A stretch of DNA of 64,000 bases from Capilliphycus robustus (GCF_034932365.1 NZ_JAYGHR010000005.1:1-64000), one strand, 5' to 3'. Numbered from the stretch's first letter, positions 16,676 through 25,536 are shown. The notes: generated from the letters alone by a model not told the origin. Numbers and translations are program-made.

Positions 16676-18100
16676 TCATTCATAATTCATAATTCGTTTT
16701 TCGATTTCTTGAGAATTGAGCCGATAAAAGACTAATTTTTCTTGAACTTGAGGGGCAATTAAAGCATCATTTGGAATGGTTTCTAGTAAGTTAATTGCGG
16801 TTTGCCATTGGTTTTGGGCTTGTTGCCAAACTTCTAAAGAATTACGTGGATTTTTCACTAAAACAGATGCTTCTAACGCCAACTTTTTCGCCGAGTTAAA
16901 ATTGGCGATCGCCGTTTGTTCTTGAATTAACTTTTGACTCGCCCAGTTATAATCTTCTTGATAAATTGCTAATTGTTGTTGAACGGGTTCTGATTGAACT
17001 TGACTTTCGGGCATTTCTTCTAATATTGCGATCGCATCTTGCCATTTTCCTTGAGCTTCTTTCCAAGCGGTTAAAGATAAAGGTGGATTTTCTACGGTTT
17101 GGCTGGCTTCTCTTGCTAAAGCTTGAGCCGATTTTAATCGCAGTTCAAGAGGTTGATTTTCTGCCAAAACACTCATTTTTTGTTGAGAGTTGACTGAGGC
17201 TTTGGGGAGGAATTGAATGCCGCCTAAAATCGCAGTCACAAAGGCTAATAATAGCAAGGGACTTAAACTCATTCTCGGGCGGTTAGCAGGTTTTTTATCT
17301 AATTTTAACTCTGACTTCAGAGGAGAAAAACTGTCTATTTTCGGCGGAATTAACGCTTCCTGTTCTCGCTTTAATGCAGCTTTTTGTTCTTCTAACCAAG
17401 CTTTTTGTTGTTCAAACTCGGCTTGCTGTCTGTTTTTTAGTTCTTCTTGTTGTTGATACCACTGTTGCTTTTGCTGTTCTAACTCAGCTTTTTCTTGGGA
17501 AAATAGTTCAGTTTGCGGTTGAATAATAGACTGATATTCTTCTAACTCTAAAATTAAAGAATAAAATCTTTTCTGTTTTTGCTTCTCGGCGGGAGTGAGT
17601 TGTTTTTTTAAACGATTTATAAACAGTCTAATATTAGACTGTAAAGCTTCTATTCCTTCGTAGGCGATCGCTAAATGGGGAAAGTGAGTATAGCGGCGAA
17701 TATCAATCGCCATAAATTCGAGGAGATGATGTAAAACCGAAATTAGATTGAAAGGATCTCGGTGAGAATTGTATCGAATAAAGTCACCCAAACACAAAAG
17801 CAGATTATCATGGATCAACAAACGTTCTAAAAGTTCTTCTTGCTGATCTCGTTTTTGATGCCATTTTTGCTTGGTTTGTTCATCAGCCCAGAGAATTTCT
17901 AATTTATCCAAATCTCCAAAATTTGCATGATTTTGTTTTTCCGTCTGCAAACGACTCCGAAGGTTTTGCAACGGAACTTTGAACTGTAGAATATCATAGG
18001 CGTGTGGTTGGATATCATTCTGAGGACAGAAGACAATTTTCATCTGTTCAACTAAAATCTGAAATTCTCGTTTAAGCTGAAGCAGTAAGTCTGTATTCAT
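16676..18100 (-). CDS. coiled-coil, single-TM protein with duplicated C-terminal repeat (paralogue 1)
   Basis: 474 residues from the ATG at 18100, chosen over 18112 because GAGGTG lies just upstream and because this start aligns with the paralogue at 18417-20933. Layout: an N-terminal helical domain (about 1-185; QNHANFGDLDKLEILWADE matches the paralogue), a Gln/Glu-rich coiled coil (about 195-250), one membrane helix (about 278-298), then two copies of a roughly 75-residue helical unit with the pattern ALEAS..V...P.SL..W..A...W..AI..LE.IP. The repeat is seen in other cyanobacterial membrane proteins, but its function is unknown to me. No catalytic motif is visible. Confidence 0.7.
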   Translation of the reverse strand: MNTDLLLQLKREFQILVEQMKIVFCPQNDIQPHAYDILQFKVPLQNLRSRLQTEKQNHANFGDLDKLEILWADEQTKQKWHQKRDQQEELLERLLIHDNLLLCLGDFIRYNSHRDPFNLISVLHHLLEFMAIDIRRYTHFPHLAIAYEGIEALQSNIRLFINRLKKQLTPAEKQKQKRFYSLILELEEYQSIIQPQTELFSQEKAELEQQKQQWYQQQEELKNRQQAEFEQQKAWLEEQKAALKREQEALIPPKIDSFSPLKSELKLDKKPANRPRMSLSPLLLLAFVTAILGGIQFLPKASVNSQQKMSVLAENQPLELRLKSAQALAREASQTVENPPLSLTAWKEAQGKWQDAIAILEEMPESQVQSEPVQQQLAIYQEDYNWASQKLIQEQTAIANFNSAKKLALEASVLVKNPRNSLEVWQQAQNQWQTAINLLETIPNDALIAPQVQEKLVFYRLNSQEIEKRIMNYE

Positions 18101-18197
18101 GCTGCACCTCATCTAACGCCTGGAGATCATGTTAATACTTTAGTTTGCCACAAAAATCAACTGTTTAGCCAAAATGTTATAAAAATTTTCAACTCAT

Positions 18198-18443
18198 TGT
18201 GTAGGTTGGGTTGAGGTACGAAACCCAACAGTGAAAGATAATTGTTTGGTTTCACTTTCTTTAACTGTTAGGTTTCACTTCGTTCTACCCAAGCTACAGA
18301 GATTCTATTTTCACTCTTATTGTGTAGGTTAGGTTGAGGTACAAAACCCAACAGTGAAAGATAATTGTTTAGTTTCACTTTCTTTAACTGTTAGGTTTCA
18401 CTTCGTTCTACCCAAGCTACAGAGATTCTGTTTTCACTCGTTG
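18198..18443. repeat. tandem duplication (2 x 123 bp) of a GTAG element plus gene 3' end
   Basis: Copy 1 (18198-18320) and copy 2 (18321-18443) are nearly identical. Each holds a 97-bp palindromic element running from GTAGGTTGGGTTG or GTAGGTTAGGTTG to CTACCCAAGCTAC (18201-18297 and 18324-18420), plus about 26 bp that in copy 2 encode the last residues of the 838-residue protein. The TAG stop of that gene (18417-18419) lies in the element's terminal CTAC. Confidence 0.85.
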
Positions 18444-20933
18444 GTGAATGATTTCCAAATTGGTTCGATAAATGTCTAATTTGTCTTGTGCTTCGGCTGC
18501 AATAAAAGCATCTTCGGGTATACTCTCTAAAAGATTAACGGCTTTTTGCCATTGCTCCTCTGCGGTTTGCCAAACTGTTAACGGATAGGGAGGTTTCTGC
18601 ACCATAACAGAAGCTTCTAGGGCTAATTTTTGAGCCGCTTCTAAGTTGTTAACGGCTTTTTGTTCTTGGGCGATTTTTTGAGTCACGGAGTTGTAGTCTG
18701 TTCGATAAATTTCCAGTTGATTTTGGATTTGTTCAGAATTAGCTGTATCATTAGAAACAGCTTCTAATAATTGAATCGATTTTTGCCATTTATTTTGTGC
18801 AGTTTGCCAAACCGTGAGCGGATGCGGTGAATTTTTGATCATCTCACCCGCTTCTAAAGCTAATTTTTCAGCCGATTTGATGTTGTTTTCTCCGGTGACT
18901 TTTTCAACAATATTCACCGTGTTTTGTTCCGGTTTCCTTTTGAACGTATTTTGAGCTGAAAAACCAACTATTCCGAGTAGGGGAACCAGCAAAATTAACA
19001 CAAGGGGTAAAGTGAAAGTCTGTTTGATGCTGTCCGGTTTTTTCTCGTTATTTTGAGCCTCGATATTCGCTTTTATTTCTCGTTCCTTGATTTGACTTTC
19101 TAACTCGTTGATTTGTTTTTTAATCCGTTCTTTTTCTTCCTGTCTTAGTTCCGATTCTCGTTGTTGAAGTTGTTCTTGATATTGACTGTGAAGTTCCGCT
19201 TCTCGTTGCTGAAGTTGTTCTTGATGTTGGAGTTTTAACTGACTTTCATAATTGTTAAGTTGTTCTTGATGTTGAAGTGAAAGTTCCGCTTCTCGTTGCT
19301 TGATGTTTTCGGCTTCCTGAGTTTTTAATTCGGTGATTTGTTTTTGCAGTTGATTAACTTTGTCTGAAAGTTCAGCTTCTCGGTTTTGAAGTTGTTCTTG
19401 ATGTTGGAGTTTTAACTGACTTTCATAATTGTTAAGTTGTTCTTGATGTTGAAGTGAAAGTTCCGCTTCTCGTTGCTTGATGTTTTCGGCTTCCTGAGTT
19501 TTTAATTCGGCGATATGTTGTTGAAGTTGGTTAATTTTCAGTGTATATTCTGCTTGTCCTTGACGAGTTTGTTCTTGGTGTTGACACTGTACCTCAGCTA
19601 TTTGCTGTTGAAGTTGGTTAATTTGAGTTACAAGTTGGGCTGATCGTTCCTGATAGTTTTCGGTTTGCTGACTTTTTAATTGGGTGATTTGTTTTTGCAG
19701 TTGGTTAATTTTGTCTAAAAGTTCGGCTTCTCGGTTTTGAAGTTTTTCTTGATATTTAACTGAAAGTTCAGCTTCTCGGTTTTGAAGTTTTTCTTGATGT
19801 TGACGTTTTAAGTCGGTGATTTGTTTTTGCAGTTCGTTAATTTTGTCTAAAAGTTCGGCTTCTCGGTTTTGAAGTTTTTCTTGATGTTGACGTTTTAAGT
19901 CGGTGATTTGTTTTTGCAGTTGGTTAATTTTGTCTAAAAGTTTGGCTTCTCGGTTTTGAAGTTGTTGTTGATGTTGACGTTTTAAGTCGGTGATTTGTTT
20001 TTGCAGTTCGTTAATTTTGTCTAAAAGTTTGGCTTCTCGGTTTTGAAGTTGTTGTTGATGTTGACGTTCTAAGTCGGTGATTTGTTTTTGCAGTTCGTTA
20101 ATTTTGTCTAAAAGTTTGGCTTCTCGGTTTTGAAGTTGTTGTTGATGTTGACGTTCTAAGTCGGTGATTTGTTTTTGCAGTTGGTTAATTTTGTCTAAAA
20201 GTTTGGCTTCTCGGTTTTGAAGTTTTTCTTGATTTTGACCTGTTAATTCGGTGATTTGCTGTTTAATTTCTTCGGGTTGCTGGTGTTTAAATTCCAATTC
20301 TTCTTGTCGTTTTACCTCTGCTTCTTGAGTCACGAACTTTTCCGATTGTTCTTGAGCGAATAACTGATAACACTGAACTTTTGATTTGAGATCATCAATG
20401 AATTTTACCGCTTGTTCTCCTTGAACTTGATCGGCTTGACTGACAAATTTGTTCAGAGAGGCTTCTAAACGCTGGAAATCTTTAATCGAGTAGTTTAAAT
20501 GACTATCTTCGCTTTCCAAACTTGCAAGTTCTTTCTGGATAAACGAAATAATCTCGCGAAGCAATTGCAGAACTAAATCAAAAGTTTTTTGAGAAGGATC
20601 GAACTGAATAATTTGGCAAAGCAGTATCAACAGCGAACTGTGATCGATCATTCGATCCATCATTTTCTCTAGCTTTTCTCGACGTTGATACCAAGCATTT
20701 TGCTCGGATTCATTGGCAAACATCAACTCTATTTTATCCAGTTCACCAAAGGCTTGATGATTTCTTCGTTCATTTTCGAGAGGACTATTAATCCAGAGCA
20801 GTTTACTGTAAAATGCTTTAATTTGCTCGATAGTCTGCGGTTCAACAGCATGGGGTTGTTCGCAGAACGTTTTCATCGAGTCCAACAAACTTTGAAATTC
20901 ACCTTTGATGTACAGAATGGTTGCAGTATTCAT
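18417..20933 (-). CDS. long coiled-coil, single-TM protein with duplicated C-terminal repeat (paralogue 2)
   Basis: 838 residues with the same layout as the neighbour at 16676-18100. An N-terminal helical domain (1-200, with NHQAFGELDKIELMFANE) leads into a coiled coil of about 400 residues, one membrane helix (about 639-659, LPLVLILLVPLLGIVGF), and two C-terminal helical repeats (LALEA..M.. P.PLTVWQTA...W). The coiled coil contains about six copies of a 29-residue unit (LLDKIN.LQKQITDL.RQHQ..LQNREA, residues 225-425) and a second repeated block (482-516 and 541-575). It is probably a membrane-anchored rod. The array is 87 bp per unit at DNA level and likely to vary in length between strains. 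Function unknown. Confidence 0.7.
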   Translation of the reverse strand: MNTATILYIKGEFQSLLDSMKTFCEQPHAVEPQTIEQIKAFYSKLLWINSPLENERRNHQAFGELDKIELMFANESEQNAWYQRREKLEKMMDRMIDHSSLLILLCQIIQFDPSQKTFDLVLQLLREIISFIQKELASLESEDSHLNYSIKDFQRLEASLNKFVSQADQVQGEQAVKFIDDLKSKVQCYQLFAQEQSEKFVTQEAEVKRQEELEFKHQQPEEIKQQITELTGQNQEKLQNREAKLLDKINQLQKQITDLERQHQQQLQNREAKLLDKINELQKQITDLERQHQQQLQNREAKLLDKINELQKQITDLKRQHQQQLQNREAKLLDKINQLQKQITDLKRQHQEKLQNREAELLDKINELQKQITDLKRQHQEKLQNREAELSVKYQEKLQNREAELLDKINQLQKQITQLKSQQTENYQERSAQLVTQINQLQQQIAEVQCQHQEQTRQGQAEYTLKINQLQQHIAELKTQEAENIKQREAELSLQHQEQLNNYESQLKLQHQEQLQNREAELSDKVNQLQKQITELKTQEAENIKQREAELSLQHQEQLNNYESQLKLQHQEQLQQREAELHSQYQEQLQQRESELRQEEKERIKKQINELESQIKEREIKANIEAQNNEKKPDSIKQTFTLPLVLILLVPLLGIVGFSAQNTFKRKPEQNTVNIVEKVTGENNIKSAEKLALEAGEMIKNSPHPLTVWQTAQNKWQKSIQLLEAVSNDTANSEQIQNQLEIYRTDYNSVTQKIAQEQKAVNNLEAAQKLALEASVMVQKPPYPLTVWQTAEEQWQKAVNLLESIPEDAFIAAEAQDKLDIYRTNLEIIHQRVKTESL
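19659..20261. repeat. in-frame 87-bp coding repeat array
   Basis: About seven units of 87 bp, each encoding one 29-residue coiled-coil unit of the gene at 18417-20933. Adjacent units differ by only a few bases, pointing to recent expansion. Confidence 0.8.
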
Positions 20934-21151
20934 AAAATTTAGTCCGAAGGGGGTTAATTGTCAAAAAAGTTCTCAGAAAGTCACGAACCCTTGCTGAAAG
21001 TGTGTGGTGAAAAACTGACTTGAACTGAAAACCGAGACACAGAGAACACCCCAACGAACCGAGGCGGATAAAATGCGATCGCGCCTTTACAATTAGCAAA
21101 GAAAACCTAACAATAGTATAAGCTCATAATTCTTTACTGGCTATCAACGAA

Positions 21152-21766
21152 TTGATGATTGTTTTCAAACCTGATTCTCAAATGTTCAAACCCCTTCTAC
21201 GCCGTCAAGGACATTTTTTAACTCGCCTGACTGTCCTTTGTCTCACCCTGAGTCTGGGACTTCTAATGGCGGTTTCCCCAGCTTGGGCGAATATTGAGGA
21301 TGATCGCTTCGATGGGAATATTTTCGCCTTGTATGGGAGTAATGGTTCTCTGGTTCCGCCCCGAGTCACCCTAGCCGAGTCTTTCCAACGCTCAAAACCC
21401 GCTTTGCTGGTATTTTTTCTCGATGACAGCCGCGACTGTAAACAATTTGCGACAACTGTTTCTCAGCTTCAGCAATTTTACGGAAGAGCGGCGGATTTTA
21501 TGCCGATCAATGTCGATGCAATTTCACCTGTTCCCTCAGAAAATGTCACCGAACCCGATCATTACTATAGAGGTTTTGTACCTCAAACCGTTTTAATTGA
21601 TCAATCCGGTAAAGTCGTTTTAGATGAAGTCGGTTTAGTGGCGTTTGAGAAAATCGATGATCAGTTTCGGAAAGTGTTTGATTTACTTCCGCGTTCAGAA
21701 TCAATAGAACTTAAACGTACACCGCTCAACGAGATTAATATCGAACTGGTTGAAACTCAAAAATGA
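21152..21766 (+). CDS. thioredoxin-fold thylakoid protein, PSI-accumulation-factor-like
   Basis: 204 residues with an N-terminal hydrophobic signal/anchor (about 25-47, ending SPAWA) and a thioredoxin-like domain (ALLVFFLDDSRDCKQFATTVSQL ... FVPQTVLIDQSGKVV). The cis-Pro-like VPQTVLID and following beta strands fit a thioredoxin fold. The redox site is DSRDC, so only the second Cys of a CxxC is kept and normal dithiol chemistry is not possible. The family is conserved in cyanobacteria and plants and linked to photosystem I accumulation in thylakoids; that link is from memory and moderately certain. It is transcribed alone. Confidence 0.65.
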   Translation: MMIVFKPDSQMFKPLLRRQGHFLTRLTVLCLTLSLGLLMAVSPAWANIEDDRFDGNIFALYGSNGSLVPPRVTLAESFQRSKPALLVFFLDDSRDCKQFATTVSQLQQFYGRAADFMPINVDAISPVPSENVTEPDHYYRGFVPQTVLIDQSGKVVLDEVGLVAFEKIDDQFRKVFDLLPRSESIELKRTPLNEINIELVETQK

Positions 21767-21899
21767 TCTTAAACTGAGGTTGTCGGTTTTCTAGACAAAA
21801 GGAACTAGCAAAAGAGCGGAAAAACAGTTAACATCTTTGCTAGTACCTTAATCTCAGGTCTAAATAGCTCCACTCTCTAAAATAATCATCAATTTTGAT

Positions 21900-22106
21900 A
21901 TGACTTCTACACCTTCTACATCTTCTACGCCCAGTGAAACTCCTGCTTCTCAAAGCCCCCAAAAAGCCCAGGAACCGCAACCGAGCTATGTGAAACTCGC
22001 TATGCGAAATATGGTGAGAAAAGGAAGCAAATCTTTATTTCACTTTTCTTTAACAGCGATCGCCCTGTTGGGTTTCCTGGTGGGTGTATCTTATATCACT
22101 CGATAA
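21900..22106 (+). CDS. DUF3285 small membrane protein
   Basis: 68 residues: a Ser/Thr/Pro-rich N-terminus, then PSYVKLAMRNMVRKGSKSLFHF and one membrane helix (LTAIALLGFLVGVSYIT) at the very C-terminus. This matches the conserved cyanobacterial DUF3285 family of unknown function. It sits 5' of ybeY on the same strand. Confidence 0.8.
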   Translation: MTSTPSTSSTPSETPASQSPQKAQEPQPSYVKLAMRNMVRKGSKSLFHFSLTAIALLGFLVGVSYITR

Positions 22107-22264
22107 CCGCAAATTCTCGGAAATGGGGAAAAGAGAGTTGTTGAAAATCGCCAATTTCGGAAAAAGTTCAGAATTAAAATTTGACAATTTTTTAGATTAT
22201 TTCTTTTCCCCATTTTCTATAATGGCGAGTAAATCAGTGAGCATCTGTTTTGAAATTAGAATTA

Positions 22265-22873
22265 ATGAGTCAAGTTTCACTGTACGTTAACATTCAAGAC
22301 TATTTCTGGCTGGGTGAGGAGTCAGAACCCCCACCTGTATCGGAAAAAAGTCGATCTGAGGGGAAAGACTCCTGTCCCATTTCTCCCGAAACTTGGGAAC
22401 AATGGTTTAGTCAGTGGTTTCAAATTCTTAATCCGGATATTCCGCAAGCAGGAAGTTACGAGTTAAGTCTGCGTCTCACGGATGATACTGAGATCCAACA
22501 ACTCAATGCCGAATATCGTTCCGTAGATGCACCGACAGATGTCTTAGCCTTTGCTACATTGGAGGTAGGTTGCCCTCAACTCCCTGCTGGGGTGTTTTCA
22601 TCTGAATCTCTTTACCTGGGTGACATTGTGATTTCTGTTGAGACGGCTGATCGACAAGCTCAACAGCAAGGGCATTCTTTAAAAATCGAGCTAGGATGGC
22701 TGGCGGCTCATGGACTTTTACACCTCCTGGGTTGGGATCACCCTGATCAACAGATGCTGATCCAAATGCTTGATCAGCAGGTTATTATGCTGCAAGCCGT
22801 CAATTTAGAGGTAAATGCTGCAACCATCCAAGTGAACTTAGCCGAATATTCACCAACTCCATTGGATGAATAA
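22265..22873 (+). CDS. ybeY: rRNA maturation endoribonuclease YbeY
   Basis: 202 residues from ATG at 22265 (MSQVSLYVN...); the longer frame from TTG at 22250 has no ribosome-binding support. The zinc-binding signature HGLLHLLGWDH near residue 150 has the three conserved histidines. YbeY is a metal-dependent single-strand endoribonuclease in 16S rRNA 3' maturation and ribosome quality control. Order ybeY-dgkA-pabA/trpG is typical of cyanobacteria. The N-terminus carries a variable acidic insertion. Confidence 0.93.
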   Translation: MSQVSLYVNIQDYFWLGEESEPPPVSEKSRSEGKDSCPISPETWEQWFSQWFQILNPDIPQAGSYELSLRLTDDTEIQQLNAEYRSVDAPTDVLAFATLEVGCPQLPAGVFSSESLYLGDIVISVETADRQAQQQGHSLKIELGWLAAHGLLHLLGWDHPDQQMLIQMLDQQVIMLQAVNLEVNAATIQVNLAEYSPTPLDE

Positions 22874-23094
22874 GAAACAAACATCTAAAGAAAGGGTCAA
22901 AGAGGAGTGAATTGAGTGATGAAAATTTTACTAACTTTAGCTTCTAGATTGGCATTCTACCCAAAAAACAGGACTCTATCCGTAAAGTCCGACCCCAGTT
23001 ATGTTAAATTGCTGGCAACGTGTTAAATTTCTTCAAACATTGATAGCAAAATTTACCTAGATGTCTCAAAAGTACCGACTAAAGGATATAACTA

Positions 23095-23613
23095 ATGAAC
23101 TTGAATAAACCCTCCATCGCACCCATGCAAGCCCGATTAGTCTCTGTTCCTCATCACCGCTCTACTAAAGTATTAGGCCATCTTGAACCGCCTCCCTCAG
23201 CTCAAAGCCGCTCAAGTTCTTCTTGGACTGTCGCTTCTAATCTATTGGTGAGTTTCCGATACGCTTGGACGGGTGTCACCTACGCCTACAAAACTCAACG
23301 AAATTTTCGGATTCATACCGTTATCGGCACCCTCGCTATCGGCTTGGGCTTTTTTTTACACCTGTCTTCGGTAAAATTAGCGGTGATTGGTTTAACCATC
23401 GGAGCGGTGATGGCGATGGAACTGTTGAATACAGCCATTGAATCTGTTGTAGATTTAACTGTTGGTCAGTCCTACCACGAACTCGCTAAAATCGCGAAAG
23501 ACTGTGCGGCAGGAGCCGTTTTAATCTTTGCGATCGCAGCATTATTAGTGGCGATGATGTTACTGATTCCCCCCCTACTGGTGCAACTGGGGCTAGTGAC
23601 CGCAGGAGTATAG
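23095..23613 (+). CDS. dgkA: diacylglycerol kinase / undecaprenol kinase family protein
   Basis: 172 residues. After a hydrophilic 45-residue N-terminal extension comes the DagK core: SFRYAWTGVTYAYKTQRNFRIH, a membrane helix, MAMELLNTAIESVVDL with the catalytic Glu/Asn motif, AKIAKDCAAGAVL and a final membrane helix. These integral membrane enzymes phosphorylate diacylglycerol or undecaprenol with ATP. The gene ends two bases before the pabA/trpG start, indicating translational coupling. Confidence 0.9.
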   Translation: MNLNKPSIAPMQARLVSVPHHRSTKVLGHLEPPPSAQSRSSSSWTVASNLLVSFRYAWTGVTYAYKTQRNFRIHTVIGTLAIGLGFFLHLSSVKLAVIGLTIGAVMAMELLNTAIESVVDLTVGQSYHELAKIAKDCAAGAVLIFAIAALLVAMMLLIPPLLVQLGLVTAGV

Positions 23614-23615
23614 TC

Positions 23616-24203
23616 TTGATTATTGTTATTGATAATTATGACAGCTTCACCTACAACATTGTCCAGTATTTAGGTGAACTGGGTGCTGAGTTACCTGTAG
23701 CTAATGAAGTTCGCGTCTATCGTAACGACCAAATTAGCGTTGATCAAATCAACCAGATGCAACCCCAAGCGGTTGTCATTTCTCCGGGGCCAGGTCGTCC
23801 AGAAGATGCGGGTATTTCTCTGGAGTTGATCGAACGCTTAGGCCCCCAATTACCCATTCTGGGAGTCTGTTTAGGTCATCAGAGTATCGGTCAGGTGTTC
23901 GGCGGAAATATTGTCTCAGCGCCGCAACTGATGCACGGTAAAACCTCTAGCGTTCATCATACAGGCGTGGGAGTTTTTCAAGGTTTAGAGAATCCTTTGA
24001 GTGCAACCCGCTATCATAGTTTGGTGATTGAACGTCAAACTTGTCCTGAAGTGTTGGAAATTACGGCTTGGGTAGAGGATGGGACGATCATGGGTGTCCG
24101 ACATCGGAACTATCCTCATCTTCAAGGCGTCCAGTTTCATCCAGAGAGCATTTTAACCACTAGCGGTAAACAGCTCCTGAAAAACTTCCTGCTGTCACTG
24201 TAG
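23616..24203 (+). CDS. aminodeoxychorismate/anthranilate synthase component II (glutamine amidotransferase)
   Basis: 195 residues from a TTG start, supported by GGAG at normal spacing and by the family's N-terminus MIIVIDNYDSFTYNIVQYL. The class I amidotransferase triad is present: the Cys in GVCLGHQSIGQ and His-Glu in QFHPESI. It releases ammonia from glutamine for p-aminobenzoate (folate) or anthranilate (tryptophan) synthesis. In cyanobacteria one such subunit may serve both, so pabA and trpG cannot be separated here. It overlaps the transcription unit of dgkA. Confidence 0.92.
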   Translation: MIIVIDNYDSFTYNIVQYLGELGAELPVANEVRVYRNDQISVDQINQMQPQAVVISPGPGRPEDAGISLELIERLGPQLPILGVCLGHQSIGQVFGGNIVSAPQLMHGKTSSVHHTGVGVFQGLENPLSATRYHSLVIERQTCPEVLEITAWVEDGTIMGVRHRNYPHLQGVQFHPESILTTSGKQLLKNFLLSL

Positions 24204-24258
24204 GAAATTTGACTGACAATCTCCTTAATCTATCCTTGATTTTTAATCCCCGCTTTCT

Positions 24259-25074
24259 ATGAAACGGCGAAAGTTTATCCGTCTGGTTCAAACAGGTGTA
24301 TTAGCAGGTTTTTCGACGATAGGGATCGAGCGATCGCTCTTGGCAGTCGCTCAAACCCCTAGTTCGAGTAATGGCTTAACAGTACGCTGGCTGGGTCATA
24401 CTTGCTATTTCTTCTCGGGTGGCGGTTTGCGAGTTTTGATCAATCCCTTCCGTCAAATTGGCTGTACTGCTGGATATCGAAATCCGAAGGTTGATACGGA
24501 TTTAGTTTTGATTAGTAGTCGCTTGCTGGATGAAGGTTCAATTGATGGATTTTCGGGAAATCCGGCGTTACTCTACGAACCTGGAGTTTATCAGTTCAAC
24601 GGCGCTCAAGTTCAAGGGATTCGCACAATTAAAGATCGCCAACAAGGACGCAGGTTCGGGACGAATGTGGCGTGGATGTGGAAACAAGGCGGAATCAAAA
24701 TTCTGCATCTGGGGGGACTCGCAGGGCCGATTGATATTGAAGAACGGATTCTGATTGGACGGCCTGATGTGATGTTTGTTCCTGTTGGGGGTGGGCCTAA
24801 ATCTTATACCCCAGAAGAAGCCAAGCAAACAATCCAAACTCTCAATCCGAGAGTCGTGATTCCCATGCACTATAAAACTTTAGCGGCAGATCCGGCGACT
24901 TGTGATCTGGTTCCTCTGGAGAATTTTCTAGAAGTGATGGGGGAAACGCCAGTTCAGAGAGTGGCTAGCGATACAGTGACTTTCCAACCCGGAAATCTGC
25001 CTTCTGAGGGTTCGGTGATTGAGGTATTGAGTTATCAGTTTGGCAACGGTTCCCCAGCCAATCCGGTACTCTAG
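24259..25074 (+). CDS. exported UlaG-like metallo-beta-lactamase-fold protein lacking the HxHxDH motif
   Basis: 271 residues with a twin-arginine-like N-terminus (MKRRKFIRLVQTGVLAGF) and an MBL fold: VRWLGHTCYFFSGGGLRVLINPF ... DTDLVLIS ... KILHLGGLAGP ... DVMFVPVGGG ... VVIPMHYKT. In active UlaG-like enzymes the DLVLI strand is followed by HxHxDH; here it reads SSRLLDEGS with no histidines, so zinc binding at the main site appears lost. The late histidines (LHLGG, PMHY) are kept. It is likely a non-catalytic or altered member. The gene starts about 55 bases after pabA/trpG and may be co-transcribed with it. Confidence 0.75.
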   Translation: MKRRKFIRLVQTGVLAGFSTIGIERSLLAVAQTPSSSNGLTVRWLGHTCYFFSGGGLRVLINPFRQIGCTAGYRNPKVDTDLVLISSRLLDEGSIDGFSGNPALLYEPGVYQFNGAQVQGIRTIKDRQQGRRFGTNVAWMWKQGGIKILHLGGLAGPIDIEERILIGRPDVMFVPVGGGPKSYTPEEAKQTIQTLNPRVVIPMHYKTLAADPATCDLVPLENFLEVMGETPVQRVASDTVTFQPGNLPSEGSVIEVLSYQFGNGSPANPVL

Positions 25075-25105
25075 AACAACTGACATACATTTGTTTGAAC
25101 GAATT

Positions 25106-25195
25106 TTATCGCAACCAATTCTCTAAACTCAAGGCAGGCACACGCTCAAATTCACGAGTATTTGCAGTGACAAGAGTCAAGTCATTGGGCAGATC
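25106..25195 (-). pseudogene. VapC toxin remnant (C-terminal 29 codons)
   Basis: Directly after the VapB stop codon on the minus strand, the frame reads DLPNDLTLVTANTREFERVP followed by ALSLENWLR and a TAA at 25106-25108. This is the characteristic C-terminus of a VapC PIN-domain ribonuclease (T-x-N-x-x-x-F near the fourth acidic site). About 100 N-terminal residues, including the first catalytic Asp, are missing. A TGA at 25208-25210 closes the frame upstream, so no toxin can be made. Confidence 0.8.
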
Positions 25196-25434
25196 TAAAG
25201 TGTGACATCATCAAGGGGTAATAGTCCCTCATCCATGTCCGGAAAATTATCTGTAATGTCTTGCAACGTCGTCAGCAGGGAAAGCAGAGAACGGGGAGGA
25301 ATGGGTTCAATAATTAATCGATGACCTTCTTTTCGTAACAACACCTCTGTGCCTGATAGGGCAAATTCAGGGGGAATCGTTAGGACTTGATCTTGTCCAT
25401 TCGTTAAGAGAGAAACATGGCATGAGTTTAGCAT
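25195..25434 (-). CDS. vapB: VapB-type antitoxin (orphaned)
   Basis: 79 residues. The N-terminal AbrB/MazE-like swapped-hairpin DNA-binding domain (residues 5-50) includes QDQVLTIPPEFALSGTEVLLRKEGHRLIIEP, here split as LTIPPEF and GTEVLLRKEG. The C-terminal toxin-binding tail ends FPDMDEGLLPLDDVTL. The start is supported by AGGAGGT. The partner toxin is deleted down to a 29-codon remnant overlapping the antitoxin stop, so the antitoxin is left without its cognate toxin. It may persist as a repressor or as an anti-addiction factor against related VapC toxins. Confidence 0.85.
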   Translation of the reverse strand: MLNSCHVSLLTNGQDQVLTIPPEFALSGTEVLLRKEGHRLIIEPIPPRSLLSLLTTLQDITDNFPDMDEGLLPLDDVTL

Positions 25435-25536
25435 AAAGCGACCTCCTGAAACTTTGATTGCATAGATTTGTTTCCACTCTACTGACTTTTAATCATACTA
25501 TTGAATAATCGTTTGTTTCCATTCTTGCACCCAGTC

